The translations under genes and the position numbers were made by a program. Positions 12,757 to 25,844 of a stretch of DNA of 64,000 nt are shown piece by piece. Position 1 is the stretch's first letter; each line of letters begins with the position of its first letter. The stretch is from Tetranychus cinnabarinus. Its lineage: Eukaryota > Arthropoda > Arachnida > Trombidiformes > Tetranychidae. The stretch lies in NCBI GenBank assembly GCA_022266195.1, contig WHVY01000001.1, positions 12,958,001-13,022,000 of the forward strand. The letters run 5' to 3'. Under the pieces are notes generated by a model. That model was given only the letters and a program-made list of their open reading frames with translations. It did not search any database and had not been told where the DNA came from.

Positions 12757-14562
12757 TTGATGTTTCAAAGATTTCAAACCAATATTCACATAACGATCAC
12801 ATTTCAACTATTTATTATCATTTATCATCAATTTGTGCGGATTTCATTGAAAATTTCAAGACTCAAACTCAAACACTATTCCTAAACACCTGTTAATCTC
12901 ATCAGACAAAGCTGTTTATTTTGCGTATTACAACTCACAAGCAACTCCAAAGGCTTAACTAATTCCTTTACTGATGATGTAAATTTATTCATCGCCTTTA
13001 CCATTACTTTTTTATCTGGATTCAGCTTTTTTCCACTGAAATTCCATAGAAAGTATTTTATAACTGTTATCTCTTCCAATTACTATTCCTATTTTATTTG
13101 TATTTTTTCATTTCCAAATTTCTCTGCTTTCCAGGTATCATTGAATGATATTTGTTATGCAAAGCCCAAGGTTGCTTGACATATTTAGTTACAATGTACC
13201 TTGAAACTGAATCTTATCCTGATTGTATCATGTTAACAGTGATGAGTCAAAGGGACGAGTAAGGCAACTTGAATATGAAAATTATTCCTGTCTTCAAATG
13301 ACATTTCATGTCTATCCTACTTCAACAGTAGTCATAACTTTTTTTTCACCGTGTTAATCCAATTCTCTGTGTTTTGATTAACAACAATTGAATCCCCAAA
13401 GAAAAGGTTTTAACAATGCAAACATTGGCGTAATTAAATGAAGCTGGAGAGATCAAGAAGAGGCAACAAAAAGTCAACTTGGTGGACATGGAGGACACTC
13501 GACAGTTACATTTGTATCTGTATTTGTATTGTTTAAACACACATTTCCAAGTGCTGCCACAAATCAAACCTTTGACCTTTTCACACCTTTCCTATTGATA
13601 ATCCAATAACCATATTACCATCCCACTTCAATTGTTTGTAATTATGTGGAAACACATGTTGACAACTGAACCATAGACTGGTTTGAAATTGACATTTTGT
13701 TTTTAATTTAAAAACCATTAAATATTACATGCAACTTGATACAACCTTACAATTAATGATAATTAAATTAGTATGATCTCTACTTTGATCTTATTAATGT
13801 AGTAAAAGGAGGATAAGACTATTAGTTTAAATAAGGTTAGCAAAGTGACAATTTTCATAGACTCTAGTGTATTCATTGTTCAATTATTTTCCATATTCAT
13901 CGGCTTGAATCTTTTTACTCAAAAGTAAATGTAGATGAATGTTAACTTAAAATTGTCAATATATCCAATTGTAGACTCGACTGTGTAAATTTAATCTGAT
14001 TAAGTTAAGTTTTGTCTCTCATGAGCATTAATACTTCATACAACGCTCATGTAAACAGTAAAGAAGTCAGGATTTTGCCCTGAAAATGAATTAATTTGTA
14101 GATTCATTGACAATCAATGATTAAAACACAGGTTATCAACCTTCTAAGGCAAGACAAGCTAATTTAATTGTTTCATAATTCCAAATTCGTAATGCAACTA
14201 ACAAGTAAGTTATACACAATTTTTGTTCAGCAAAACTTTAAATTCATGGCTGAATAACCAGATAAAAGTGAATGATCTTCTCGATTAATAGAATGGAGAA
14301 AGCAAAGTCTTCTGAATTAGGAATGCAATAAATTAAGTATTTACTTATAATTTATAATTTCCTTTGGTCGATAAGGTATAGACATGAGAAAACTCACAAT
14401 GAAAACAATAAGTGATAAACCGATCAAGGAATCAAAAACCTGAACTTTGTTTACAGTTGAAATTTAATGAGTTTGTCCATTGAAATGAAAATGAAGTTCA
14501 TTTTAACTATTCTAATATTCTAATTTTTATGATAAACAGTTTTAGAGACCTTACAGGCAAAT
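12757..14562. other. Intergenic, nothing recognised
   Basis: Minus-strand frames of 65 codons (12882-13079) and 73 codons (13346-13567) occur, but they have neither splice support nor a recognisable domain. The rest is AT-rich. Confidence 0.4.
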
Positions 14563-14989
14563 TTGATCCCAACTATTGAAAGTTCAAGTTTTGCATTAAT
14601 TCGTTCAAGAAACTCTTTCAAGGGTCTCAATGTTTATTTACCTGTGTGTATGGAGATGAAAGACGAGCACACTTGTAAACACCATATTCAGCCTCATTTA
14701 CCTCAAGTTTTATTCAAATATCTAACGAACCAAAATGTTGTTTCAAAAAGTCTTGAAATAGCCAACAATGAAAATGTTAGCTGTAAAAAGTCAGCATTTA
14801 TTTCAGAGAAGCTACACAAGTTTCTATGAAATCGATTCTTTTGCCTCGAAATGCTTAGAGTACGATATCTTAAAACTATTAGATGTTAGCCAGTTTGCAG
14901 TTATGAATAATGAACGATTGATGCTACAACCGTTCGTGATTTATGACTACAAGCCTCAAATTCGTACCATGAGCTGTCGAAGACTGTAG
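14563..14989 (+). pseudogene. Possible frameshifted gene remnant, unrecognised
   Basis: Two overlapping plus-strand frames (14563-14829 and 14768-14989) have protein-like composition. A frame change near 14825 would join them into about 140 residues. The second half contains a helix-like FASKCLEYDILKLLDVSQF segment, loosely reminiscent of BTB/Kelch-type helical repeats. No motif is decisive. It could be a decayed gene or chance. Confidence 0.25.
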
Positions 14990-16717
14990 ATTCATAAGCT
15001 CTCAAGCTCATTCAAGGATCTAATTGTTAAAGGCTCTTGTTACTTGACCTCTAAATGACATTTGGGGTCACTATCTGAGTGCCACTTTTTCACGAATGGT
15101 TGATGTTTATAAATTATACCATTAGAGAGAAAAAATCTTTCTCAAAAAATTGATTAACTGAACGGAATGTAAATGCTCATATCTTTTTCATCAACCTGAG
15201 TTAACAATATTCAACAAGCACCAAGCAATCGGAAATGTTGGCCTTAAATGTCATTCAGAGGTCAAATAACTAAGCGAAATTATGACCTTAAGAGTTCGAA
15301 TTTATGGTTCTTCAATTTGGGACTTGTACTGACCGAATAACATCAAAAACTAACTTCTGCTTCTCAAATTATTAGCGCAAGCGAGCTCAAAGGATTAAAA
15401 CGCAAGAAGAATCTCTTGAGTTAAGTTTGCTTCAATGGCTCCATCTTCAGTAATAGTAATAAACTTAACAATAAATTGGGTAAAGAATTTTCAACCGGAT
15501 TAATTTCTGGTTCATCAAACGTTATTAGGACTTTGGTGTTTATTCTTGTCTTTTTTTTAGATAATTTCTTTCGATAGTCTTCAAATATTCCTCGACATTT
15601 ATGCAGATAATTCAGACAAATGATGAATAATGGCATTCGGCAATTTTGGCATTTCTTGCATTTTAATCCAAATCAGTTTGAATGCTCTGGAAACAGTGAC
15701 AGACAACATTTTCAAGGTAAGTTGTTCACTCTAATAAAAGAGTTAAATTTTACTCTAAGATTTGATGATCAAATTGTTGCCTCAAGGATATCGTCTGTAA
15801 ATTGTATCTCAAAAGTGTTTATCCATTGTAATTCAGCATTTAATTTCATCATTTCATCAAATCAGTTCAATCATCATGAACGCAATTAACTCAAATACAT
15901 AATGATACAATTGTAAATCCATTTTGTTTATTTGCAAATGATCATTAATTGTCAAAACAATTTGAAAAAGACTAAATTAATTGGTTGAAACAGTTTCCAG
16001 GCTTTATCACTATTCGAGTAGTTTTACTAACTACAAGTTAATTCACTTAGCAGTTCAACTTACTGTGCTATTTAAATCAGGCAATTAACTCATTATCAAA
16101 TTGTGTTACTGTATTATATTGTAAATAGTCAATAAATTTGATGAAATGGTTGCGTATTGACTTCAATCGACTTCAAATTGTCATCAGAGTTACTAAATCT
16201 TTGTTTAACATTCAATAATTTTCAATTTATTTACAGTTTTGCTTACATTTTTGTTACATTCATCTAAATCAATTAAATAATTTGATTAAGCCACTTGAAA
16301 CTACAATTGACAAGAAGGTCACAATTGTAGTCATCGCCATATCAACATCAACAAATTCAATCATCTATTTGTCCTTCAGTCTAAATGGAGAGTCAAGCCG
16401 AGAGTAAATGTATCTTTGCCAAATTGATAATTGTGATTATGATTAGGGTTGGGCAGTCCTTAAAAGCTGTTTCAAACTAACAAATTATAATCATTTAATC
16501 ACAAAATATCATTACAATCATCTTATCACTTCTCCTCGTCTTTAGCTTCTTCCTCATCAACAAGAATCTTGTTCATTCTCAATCATTTTCATATAACTCA
16601 TCAACAAAACCAACTCAACACTTACTTGACTTGTTTTCCTCACCATAGAGCTTCTGTGAAACCATTTGGCATAATTCAATTGATTAACAATTTATAATCA
16701 TCAACAATCGAGCAACA
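14990..16717. other. Intergenic with an imperfect inverted repeat
   Basis: The segment around 15040-15064 (tacttgacctctaaatgaca) recurs inverted around 15243-15268 with a few mismatches, perhaps an old hairpin element. On the minus strand, 15670-15540 contains closely spaced Cys codons (CKKCQNC) interrupted upstream by a stop, possibly a decayed zinc-finger fragment. Otherwise nothing is seen. The 3' part is the PAH upstream flank. Confidence 0.35.
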
Positions 16718-19700
16718 ATGTCACTGCATTGTGAAAATAATGATCAGGTAAGATTTGATTTGCTACAACTGCTGCCATCTTATTAAGTGCTTAATAAGTA
16801 GGCAAACTTTCGTCTGTTTTTTGTTTATATTGATTTTTTATTCAAACCTTTATTTGTTATTAATTTTTCATCTTATTTTCTTGTGTGCATCTTTATTATT
16901 GTGATTATTTTCATTTCATGGGGAAATTCAGGTCTTGACTAATGGTCATGGTGGAACTAAAGATAATGGAAATCTTTGTGTGCTGTTCTCTGTGAAGGAA
17001 AACGTTGGTGCTTTGGCTGAAGTCCTTAGAATATTCAAAGTAATTGTCTTCTGATTGATTTTTTCCGTTGTCATTTATTTCAACACTTCAAGTGTCATTA
17101 ATCATATTCAGCATTTTTTTCTTGTTTCACTAATCAAACCATCTGATTACTTTGTCTTATTTATTACAGGAGTATCATGTTAATTTGGCTCATATTGAAT
17201 CAAGATCGTCCAAACGTTTTTCAGATGATTATGAGTTTCTCATCGAAATCGATACTCGGTCTGAATCAGCAAATATTGACAAAGCATTAAACGATCTTAA
17301 AGGTATCTCCACATACATGCAAGTTATTTCAAGAGAGCCACGAGGGAAAGAATCTGTTCCATGGTTTCCAGTTAAAATAAAGGAAATTGATAACTTCGCT
17401 AACCATGTATTATCATATGGAGCTGAATTGGACTCTGACCATCCAGTAAGAAAAATTTTAAGCATTTTCCTGCCAATCAATCAATATCTAGAGAGATTAA
17501 TTGGCACTTTTTTAAATTCAATTTGCATCTCAACTGAATCTTACATTGATTATCGTGATTTATCTATGACCAGGGTTTCACGGATGAAGTTTATCGTAAA
17601 CGTCGAAAATACTTTGCTGATTTGGCTTTCAATCATAAACAGTGAGTTCAATTTAGTTTGGTAATTGTTTTAAAATTGACTGATTTTTGTTTTCTTTTCC
17701 TAGTGGCCAACCATTACCTCGAGTTGAATATACAGAGGAAGAGATCAACACTTGGCGAACTGTTTACAACCAATTAACAAGTCTCTATCCAACTCATGCT
17801 TGTCGAGAACATAATCATATATTTCGCTTGATGATTGAAAACTGTGGTTATGGACCAGATCAGATACCACAATTAGAAGATGTCTCTAATTTCCTTAAAG
17901 GTTAGGAATACTTTCATCATCTGCTGATTCATTTTCAGTCTGATATTAACTTAATTTACCTTCAAACCGAAATTAGTGTTTGATGTCAAAAGTGTCTTTT
18001 AGACACAAAAAATGGCTTTTGGGCTGAATTAGAACCTTTTTTTTATCTGGTCAAATGTTCAGTTGATTAGTATTCGGTTTCGACAAAAAAAACCTCAAGA
18101 TCTAGCACATTCATGTGAAAAATTGCAACGGACGAATGAAAATATTTGCAAATGCTAATTTTTAACTTCACCCCTTTTTGACTTAGGGTTTCGTTTTTGT
18201 TTATTGTCATTTCCGACGGCTTATTTGATTTAACTTTGCAAATAGACAATTTGAATAACATCTTTTCTTGTTTCAATAGATTGTACTGGTTTTACTTTGC
18301 GTCCAGTTGCTGGTCTATTAACATCTCGAGATTTTCTTGCTGGCTTAGCTTTCAGAGTTTTTCATGCAACTCAATATATTCGCCATCCTTCAGTTCCACT
18401 ATATACACCAGAGCCCGATGTTTGCCATGAACTCTTGGGTCATGCTCCTTTATTTGCTGATCCAGGTTTTGCCCAATTTTCTCAAGAGATTGGTTTATCA
18501 TCATTAGGAGCTCCTGATGATTATATTGAAAAGTTGGCCACTTGTTATTGGTACACAGTCGAGTATGGTCTTTGTAAACAAGATGGACAGATAAAAGCTT
18601 ACGGAGCCGGTCTTCTTTCGAGTTTTGGAGAGCTTCAGGTAAGTCAAATTGTCTCTGAATCGACATTTTTGTTATAGATAATTAATGGTGATCCAATCAC
18701 TTTAGCTATTGGTACTATGATTTAAGACATTGATTACCACTAACTAATATTATTTATCAAGATAATCAGATAGATGGCTAAATTGATTTACCGAAAGATT
18801 GAATATTATAAATTATTTAACCGAAGTAAACACTTATTTTCTATCCCAATCAAGTACTAATTGAATCTTTAGAGATTAAATTGGTTTCTAATAATTCATC
18901 AGAATTTTCATCAAAAAATGTATTCTGTTCCTAACTTTCTTTAATAGCTCACTTCTTCATCGATATTATCACTGCAATTTAATTGAATCACCTCCTCAGT
19001 CTTTCTATCTCCAAATCAATCGAATCTAAGTCACTTATTGATAAAAAATAAGACGATTGATATCAGATCTGATACAATGAATGATTTTCAAATTGTTAAT
19101 TATTTGATTTTTATCTCTTTTTTGCAGTATTGTTTAACTGATAAACCAGAAGTAAAGCCATTCGATCCATATGTGACAGCTCTTCAAAAGTATCCCATTA
19201 CTGAATATCAGCCAATCTATTTCTTGGCTGAAAGCTTTGGAAAAGCTCAACAAAAACTTAAGTAAATAATTTCACTGAAAATTTTGAAATTTGGTTATTA
19301 ATTTGTCTTTTTCTTGTCCACAGAGAGTTTGCTTACTCCATCCCGAGACCATTCACCGTTCGTTATAATCCTTACACTCAATCAATTGAAATACTTGATC
19401 GTAAGAATCAATTAGAAGGACTGGTTAAAACGATTCGAAGTGAGTTTGAATTGCTTGAACATTCATTCGCCATAATCTGATCGCTTTGATTGCAACAAAT
19501 CCATGCTTCTGCTTTCACCTTTTATAAATCATCCTCACTCATGTCAACCCTTACCGATCCATTATCGTCTCCTATTTGTAACATATTGTGACTGATTCAC
19601 TGTTTATTTCAATTCAAATAATCAGTATAACAGTATTTAATACCGTCCAAAGCTAATTATTCAATTGAATGTAGCTTATTGTTTTATTTTTTTAATGCGT

Positions 19701-20173
19701 CCAACATTCAATGTAATTTTAATTTACTCAAGCAGTCACCATTTTTGATTCAATGTCCACATTTATGTTATTTTTTGTTTCAAATTTTTATTCAAAAATG
19801 GTTCTGCTTATTCCTGTCAACTGTCCGATTTCATGTGTCTTAACGAATCTCATAATTTAATTTGGTCACGATAATTATTTGTCTTAATAATCAAAACCAT
19901 CATCTCTTGTAATGCCAGAGAAAATAACATTAATCCAAGTAACATGCTTTGACGATTTTATCATTAACTGCTATTTATGTTGACCGATTGCTTTTGCAAA
20001 CTCTATTTGACACAATTAAACTCACTTTATTTGTATAAATGTCTTGCCTAAATGTGCTTTAATTGGTTCGCCTAATAAACCACTGCCAATTATAATTTTC
20101 ATTTCTTTCTGTTTCTCTTAAAATTTCAGGTGAAATGGATATTCTCACAGATGCTATTAGGAAAATCCAGTAA
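16718..20173 (+). CDS. PAH: Phenylalanine-4-hydroxylase, nine exons, 443 aa
   Basis: Aromatic amino acid hydroxylase: a cytosolic, non-haem iron, tetrahydrobiopterin-dependent enzyme converting Phe to Tyr. Exons are 16718-16747, 16932-17039, 17170-17445, 17574-17641, 17704-17900, 18280-18638, 19128-19261, 19324-19439 and 20130-20173. All junctions are GT-AG and the phases close to 1332 nt. An N-terminal ACT regulatory domain (about residues 22-100) precedes the catalytic core. Iron ligands H276 and H281 (CHELLGH) and E321 (YWYTVEYG) are all present, as are RPVAGLLTSRDFL and SLGAPDDYIEKLA. FGELQYCL and QPIYFLAESF favour PAH over tryptophan or tyrosine hydroxylase. The C-terminus is a short tetramerisation helix. 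Length agrees with animal PAH (about 450 aa). A polyadenylation-like aataaa lies near 20352. The gene is convergent with the coiled-coil gene at 20440-20895, only about 270 bp apart. Confidence 0.95.
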
Positions 20174-20439
20174 ACTTATTAGTTTCATCACAGGAAACAA
20201 TTAAGCGTGTTCAATATCCGCAGTTAGTTAATATTTGCTAATATTTGGTCACTTGTGATCAAAAATCTCACTCCACTTGGACTTTCTAAACTTTTATTTC
20301 TTTCATGTAAACTTTAAGCTTGAACTTATGAAAATAACATTTTTTAGAAGCTAATAAATTGAAATTGACAAATCTTATACAAAATTTTGTGATTTTTGTA
20401 CATTTTTTTGCGTAATTAAAGATCCATCGATCATCAATG

Positions 20440-20895
20440 TTACACCTTTTGATTCTCTACTGATCTCCGGATTTTGTTAATCAACTGCTTTTTGGTGTAA
20501 ACCAATGTATTAAATTGCCTCTCCAAGGCTTCAACTCGTCTCTCTGAACATTTGATCCTATTGACTTCGGTTCTTTTAATTGATTGCAATTTTTTAATCG
20601 ACTCTTCAGTCTCTGTAATCGATTCCTTCAATTTTTTATCCTTCTCTAGCAGATCTGTCAATTTGGCATCAATTTCTTTGTCTTTTTCTTGGTCTTCCAA
20701 GTCATGGATATTTTCAGTCATTTCTTCCTCGATCTGTTGAAAAATTTTCAGCTCCTTCATATATTCAGCTTCTGTCTCCTCGATTTTCAATTGGGTCGAA
20801 ACTTTTCTCTTCACACAATCTGCAAACTGTTTCGAGAGTCTTTTAACTTCTTCTTCCCAAAATTGCCTCTGCAAAGGCACATTTTTGCTTTCCAT
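20440..20895 (-). CDS. Small single-exon coiled-coil protein, 151 aa
   Basis: One uninterrupted minus-strand frame with its own ATG. The protein is highly charged and almost entirely heptad-like (for example KLTDLLEKDKKLKES and RRVEALERQFNTL), so a long parallel coiled coil is likely. It has no signal peptide, membrane segment or zinc ligands. Composition and length would suit a small structural subunit of a kinetochore, centrosome, vesicle-tether or BLOC-like complex, but I cannot name the family. The opposite-strand frames here are shadows. Its 3' end faces the PAH 3' end. Confidence 0.7.
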   Translation of the reverse strand: MESKNVPLQRQFWEEEVKRLSKQFADCVKRKVSTQLKIEETEAEYMKELKIFQQIEEEMTENIHDLEDQEKDKEIDAKLTDLLEKDKKLKESITETEESIKKLQSIKRTEVNRIKCSERRVEALERQFNTLVYTKKQLINKIRRSVENQKV

Positions 20896-21524
20896 TATTA
20901 ATAAAAGTTCTAGTGATTGTTGAGAACAAACTTCACGTTGAGAGTTGAGATGAATGTTAAAGAATCAAAATAATTAGTTATTAATTCTCACAAAAACAAA
21001 TTATAAGCACAAATAAAAAAAATCAGACTCGATGAAGTGTTGAAAAGCTTGTAGGGAAACAGATGGCTTTTTTAGCAATAGAGAAAAGCTAAATTCGAAT
21101 TATCAATTTTACTTTTTAGATGTGGACAAGGGCGTGAAGTTTTGTCCTGGTCCTGGAAAGCGAGGCCAATTCCTTAATTTCTGATATCAATCTAATAAAA
21201 GTTTGGTACGATTTAAATCAATTGTTTTGATGAAATTAATCGATTTAATCAAAAATGAAATTGAATAATGTAATTAGCTGGCTCCATCTATTGTGATTTT
21301 GATTTAATAGAGATCTTCCGATGATATGACAACAAAAAAACAAACAGAATCTCATAACAAATGTGATGCAACTCAATTGATACGGTTAATGTTTCTCTCC
21401 TCTTTAAATCATTGTTGAAAATATTTTTTAATAATTAAATCACACTTTGCTACTTATTTATTTGATAAATTTCAACATTTACAAGTACATTCATTAGTAT
21501 AGATTATTTTTAATTGTTGTCAAC
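20896..21524. other. Intergenic between divergent genes
   Basis: Shared upstream region of the coiled-coil gene (minus) and the tandem-repeat zinc-ribbon gene (plus), probably holding both promoters. No clear TATA box or other element is recognised. Confidence 0.4.
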
Positions 21525-23343
21525 ATGACTTTAGCATTATCAGGTAAATAATTTTTATTCTTTGTTTACATTCTTTTCTACCCTCTTTTCCTCTATCGTT
21601 TCCCTTTCATCTTTGTTCCTCTCTTTGCTTTTTCCTTTCACTGTTCTTACTGACTCACAAGAATCTTCTGGAAGCCATTTTCTTGAAATGCCTGATTTTC
21701 AAACGCTTCCCGATGACTAATACATTAATTGTTATTCTAAGCACTTATTTATTCGCTTAGTCACGAATCTAATCTCTGGGTACTGAATGCTGAAAACACT
21801 CAAAGCCGATAAAATGCCAGACTTATATCTTTTCTTAGATATCCATTTGTTAATTACACTTTATCTTTTGTTTGATCAAAGCGTCCTTGATGCTAAATTG
21901 AAACATTTGAACCAGTTTATTGACTGAGCTTCATTTTCATTTTATCAGCAAGCCCTACTTTTCTAGCCACAACTCCTTTTTCATTATTCCTTTGCAATTA
22001 AATTTTCGTTCTGCATTTATATTTTTTTGTTTTTTTAGAGAATTATTAATTGTATTTTTGTGTTTTTATTCCTCCTTTATCAAGATCCTCGTGCGCCACC
22101 ACCAAGTCCATGTATTGGCTCCTTTGATGAAGAAGCTATCTCCTGTTCTCCAATGAATGAAATCAGATTCAGTCTTTGCCCACCATCAAACATCGATCCA
22201 TCTACACCAAATACGACATCCGCAATGAATGAAAATATTGATATTGATAATTGTACAGTAGATTCTATGGATGTTTCATCATCGGTAGCTTCAAGCAATG
22301 AGGTGCAAACAGGGTCAACAATATCTGGAAAATGGACTGAAGAGGATACCGATAACTGCGACAATATGTTCCTTGTTGAATCTAGTTTAGGTGAAACCAT
22401 CTTTATATTTGTTAAAGGTTCCATCATTCAAGAAAAAGACTGTATAACTGGAGATTTACTTAGAAGCTTTGATTTGAACAAACTCGATTATGCACAATTC
22501 TTAGATGACGAAGAGCCAAGGTTGAAACTACTGTTCAACAGCAGTGACTCTGATAAACCTGAAGTTATCGAAGTTTGTTACACTTTCGAAGATGAGGAAT
22601 CCTTGAGTCGATTCAAGGATCAATTTATTGCTCCATTTATCAACGAAGAGTACCTTGGTATACCAGTTGGACGTGAAATAAGGCCGAAGGGATCATTAAA
22701 GACATCTAGCGGACCACGGTTAGAGGAAACCATTGGATTGATTTCATCACGGTCAACAGGCTTCAATTTCAATGATATCTCAATAAACTTTTTCGGAACC
22801 CAGATAAGCATTCCAGTTTTAACCAAGGAAAGGAGTCATTTCGATAGCAATCCGTCATCAGATAGTAACAAAAGAGGAGCTAATTGGACTGAAGAGGATG
22901 TTGAAAACTCAGAGGATATGTTCTTAGTTGAAAACAAAGAGAGTAAAACTGTTTTTCTATTTGTCAAGGACAATATTATTCACGAAAAGGATTGTGTTAC
23001 CGGTGATGTTAAAGTTGACCATGATTTAGGGGTTATATCTAACGCTATTTTTCCAGAAGCAGGGAGTAAAAGTTTAGAAATGAAATTATTTTTCGATTCA
23101 AGGGTTCAAAGTAAAAAGGAAGCCCGTTACACTTTCGAAGATCAAGAGTCATTCGATTCATTCAAGAAACGTTTCATTCAACCTTCACTAACTCAACGAG
23201 CAAAGACCCTACTTCAAGGAAGGAGGCGATTCGAATGTTTAAAATGTGGCTTCTCAGAAGTTGCCGGTCAAATGCATGAGAAAGACAATTCTTGTCCTCA
23301 ATGTTCCAGTGTTTTCACTTTTTTCACCAGTGACCATAAATGA
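21525..23343 (+). CDS. Tandem-repeat, C-terminal zinc-ribbon protein, 425 aa
   Basis: Exon 1 is 21525-21543 (MTLALS plus one base, donor gtaaat) and exon 2 is 22085-23343; the phase fits and the total is 1278 nt. Residues about 30-85 are Ser/Asn/Pro-rich and probably disordered. Two homologous blocks follow, about residues 88-190 and 272-372. Each starts WTEED..N...MFLVE and continues with a hydrophobic IFIFVK or VFLFVK strand, an I..EKDC.TGD motif, an LKLLF or MKLFF strand and a final YTFED.ES...F helix. Strands followed by a C-terminal helix suggest PH/GRAM-like folds. The C-terminus has C391-C394 and C410-C413, a compact zinc ribbon. I do not recognise the family; a PH-repeat adaptor is one possibility. 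The alternative start at 22060 would read through intron sequence. Confidence 0.75.
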
Positions 23344-24805
23344 TACACAATCTTACCGACTGTTTGGCTTGTTTTGACCTAAAAAAGCAAGAGTAAAGAA
23401 CTGATCCAAGTTTCGATGTAAACTTCTCATCATTACAAACCACAAGTTATTTGGAAACACCAAAAAAACAATGAATATCTCTTTTAATATCTTTGTTGAA
23501 CCCTTTTGCTAACCTACTCTTTTATTTCTCATTCAAAATATCTAAATCAAATTTTCAGTTATATTTTGCTTTATTTTACACATTGTATCATTTCCATGTA
23601 GGAATAGCTCACTTTATCTGTATTATATACAAATATATTTATATCATTCTCATCACATTTGTTTTGTGAAAAAAACTTGTCCAATGTTAAACTTTGATTT
23701 AATTTCAACACACATTTAAGTGTCAACCTCTTTATGAAAAAAAAGATGGAAATTTATTGGATGATGAGGTGAAAACATGTTTTTCAAAGATTTTCACCTT
23801 GATACTTCTTTTTTACATTTACTATTCTGTATAACTCTGTTTCCAACTTGTACTGAACAATAGTTAATTAGTGATAACGTGATTACTAGAAAACCTACTC
23901 TTTTAAATGAATTAGCCTACACGATGAAAAACCAGAAATGATTTCTGGTTGAGTGGGTTAAACCACATAACAAGAAACCCATTAACTTCAAGAAATCTAG
24001 AGATTTTTAAATTGCAAAATCCAGTTGAAAACAAATGACTTTCAAGCAATTAGAAGATGCAATCATAGCAATCAAATCTCATTGGTAATCTTATTTGTTA
24101 CCATCGCAAATTGTTTCGTCAAATGTTATAAAATGAACAAGCCTTTCATTGTTTAGTCAAGGAAATCACTTTATTGGATAACCTTTAATGCTTTCCATTA
24201 AATCTAAGTCACTAACAGGTGTAAATTTGGTAAAACTGTCAAAAAGTATCATTACAAGGTTGATCTGAATCGTCATTCAAATCAAATCTGACTTTACAAT
24301 GAATCCTGATTAGTTAGATAATGTAATGGAATTATAACTCACGTGTGTCGATCTAATCTATATTTATTTACAACTTTCAAATCTCAAAATTCTGTTTAAA
24401 ACTAGATATTTTGATAGCTAAAATTACTGGTCACTTCAATCATAATTTCAATCACGAACCAGAGACAAGAGGTCATTCATTGACAAAGGTCATTCAGGGG
24501 CATCACAAATTAAATGTTGCTTTTATAATAGTTAGTTATCTTATCAAATTAGCCAGTGTTTAATTCTTCCGTCATCATCTGTTCATGCAACTGATGAGCT
24601 TGATTGTAATGATAATGAAGATCGTGATCAACAAATAGAAGAAAGAGAAGCGAAAGAGAGAAAAGGGTTTGACAGTTTGAAACGTATATGAGCAGAGAAA
24701 CATCAAGCTTGATTCTGATTCTTATTTAAGCACGATTTGATTCTCATTATATTGTTCATTCATCGTCATTCCTTCTTTTAATTCGTTCTCCATTATTTAC
24801 ACACA
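23344..24805. other. Intergenic / RNase T2 upstream region
   Basis: 3' flank of the zinc-ribbon gene, then AT-rich spacer. 24125-24340 is one copy of a repeat described separately. A TATA-like tatttaag at about 24722 lies roughly 85 bp before the RNase T2 ATG. Confidence 0.5.
24125..24340 (+). repeat. Copy 1 of RNase upstream repeat
   Basis: Matches 27345-27560 in direct orientation, with shared blocks aggtgtaaatttggt, aagtatcat, aatcaaatct and ctgattagt plus intervening similarity. It lies upstream of the intact RNase T2; the second copy lies just beyond the 3' end of the KDM5-like gene. Confidence 0.65.
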
Positions 24806-25576
24806 ATGAAGAGTTATTTAGCCATTGCTCTTGTAATAACCGCCATTTATGGTGCATCAGGTAGAGCCACTGAACAGTGTCAAAGGGATAAGAAGTTTGA
24901 TATCGCTCTTTTATCCGTTCAATGGGCTCCTGGTGTTTGTACCAAACCAGATAATGACAACAAATTCAAACCTTGTAAAGTTAAATATGAAGATGAGTTC
25001 ACTATTCATGGAATGTGGCCAAATTATTTCGACAACTCTTATCCTTCAAATTGCTGTTTTGAACAATACTTGAACAAAGGAAATCTTGACTCCATCACAA
25101 GCCAATTGAAGGTAAGTTGAATTGAGTTTTGTTTTTCAATTGAAAATAATTTCTACTAAAAATTTATTTTATAGAAATATTGGAAATCTTTGTATGATAA
25201 TGATTCATGGGGCTTCTGGATCCATGAATGGAAGAAACACGGAACTTGTGCTAAATTTTCAGCATTGAAAGGACAATTCAATTACTTCAACACAACTTTG
25301 AATTTGTTCAAACAAATGCCCATTGGTGATTGGTTATCAACTGCTGGAATCAAACCAAGTAACACAGGAGTTGCTCTTGAATCTGTCCGTGAAGCAATCA
25401 GAAAGGGTTTCAAGGGTCGACCACAATTGGCTTGTAGTGGTTCAACTTCTGGTCTTCCTATTTTGACCGAGATTAGATTCTGTTTCGATCCAGAAACACT
25501 TGACCCTCTTGATTGTCCTGCAGAAACTAACAGCTGCAGATCAAAAACTGGAAAAGTTATCATCGTCCCAGCTTGA
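24806..25576 (+). CDS. Secreted ribonuclease T2, two exons, 235 aa
   Basis: RNase T2 family endoribonuclease, which cleaves single-stranded RNA through a 2',3'-cyclic phosphate in lysosomes or outside the cell. Exon 1 is 24806-25111 and exon 2 is 25175-25576, separated by a 63-bp phase-0 intron. Residues 1-20 form a signal peptide (YLAIALVITAIYGASG). Both active-site blocks are intact: CAS I FTIHGMWPN with H68, and CAS II WIHEWKKHGTC with H119, E120 and H124. At least eight Cys suit the family disulphide pattern. Length is typical. A TATA-like element lies near 24722 and a polyadenylation-like aataaa near 25685. A decayed copy of exon 2 lies about 0.8 kb downstream. Confidence 0.93.
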
Positions 25577-25844
25577 TCCTGAAGCGATAAGAAATTACAA
25601 TAATGTATCGATAGTGGAAAAACAAGGAATGCTTTTGTTTTTCCGAACATTGTAACTATTGTTGTTGTAGCAATTATTGTTCCTAAATAAACCTCAGTAA
25701 ATGAATATCATATGACAGATGTTGCAAAAGATCCTCAAGTAATTTTTTGCATCATGTGCCCCCGCTTGTAAAATTCATCAGGTACAGTATGATGATAAAC
25801 CTCCTCTGAATTAATATAATTCTAGTGTAATTTAGTTTATGTCA

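Noticed and set aside
15040..15268. Inverted repeat as a MITE
   Set aside because: Arms are only about 25 bp with several mismatches and no target duplication is visible, so it is kept only as a note in the intergenic entry.
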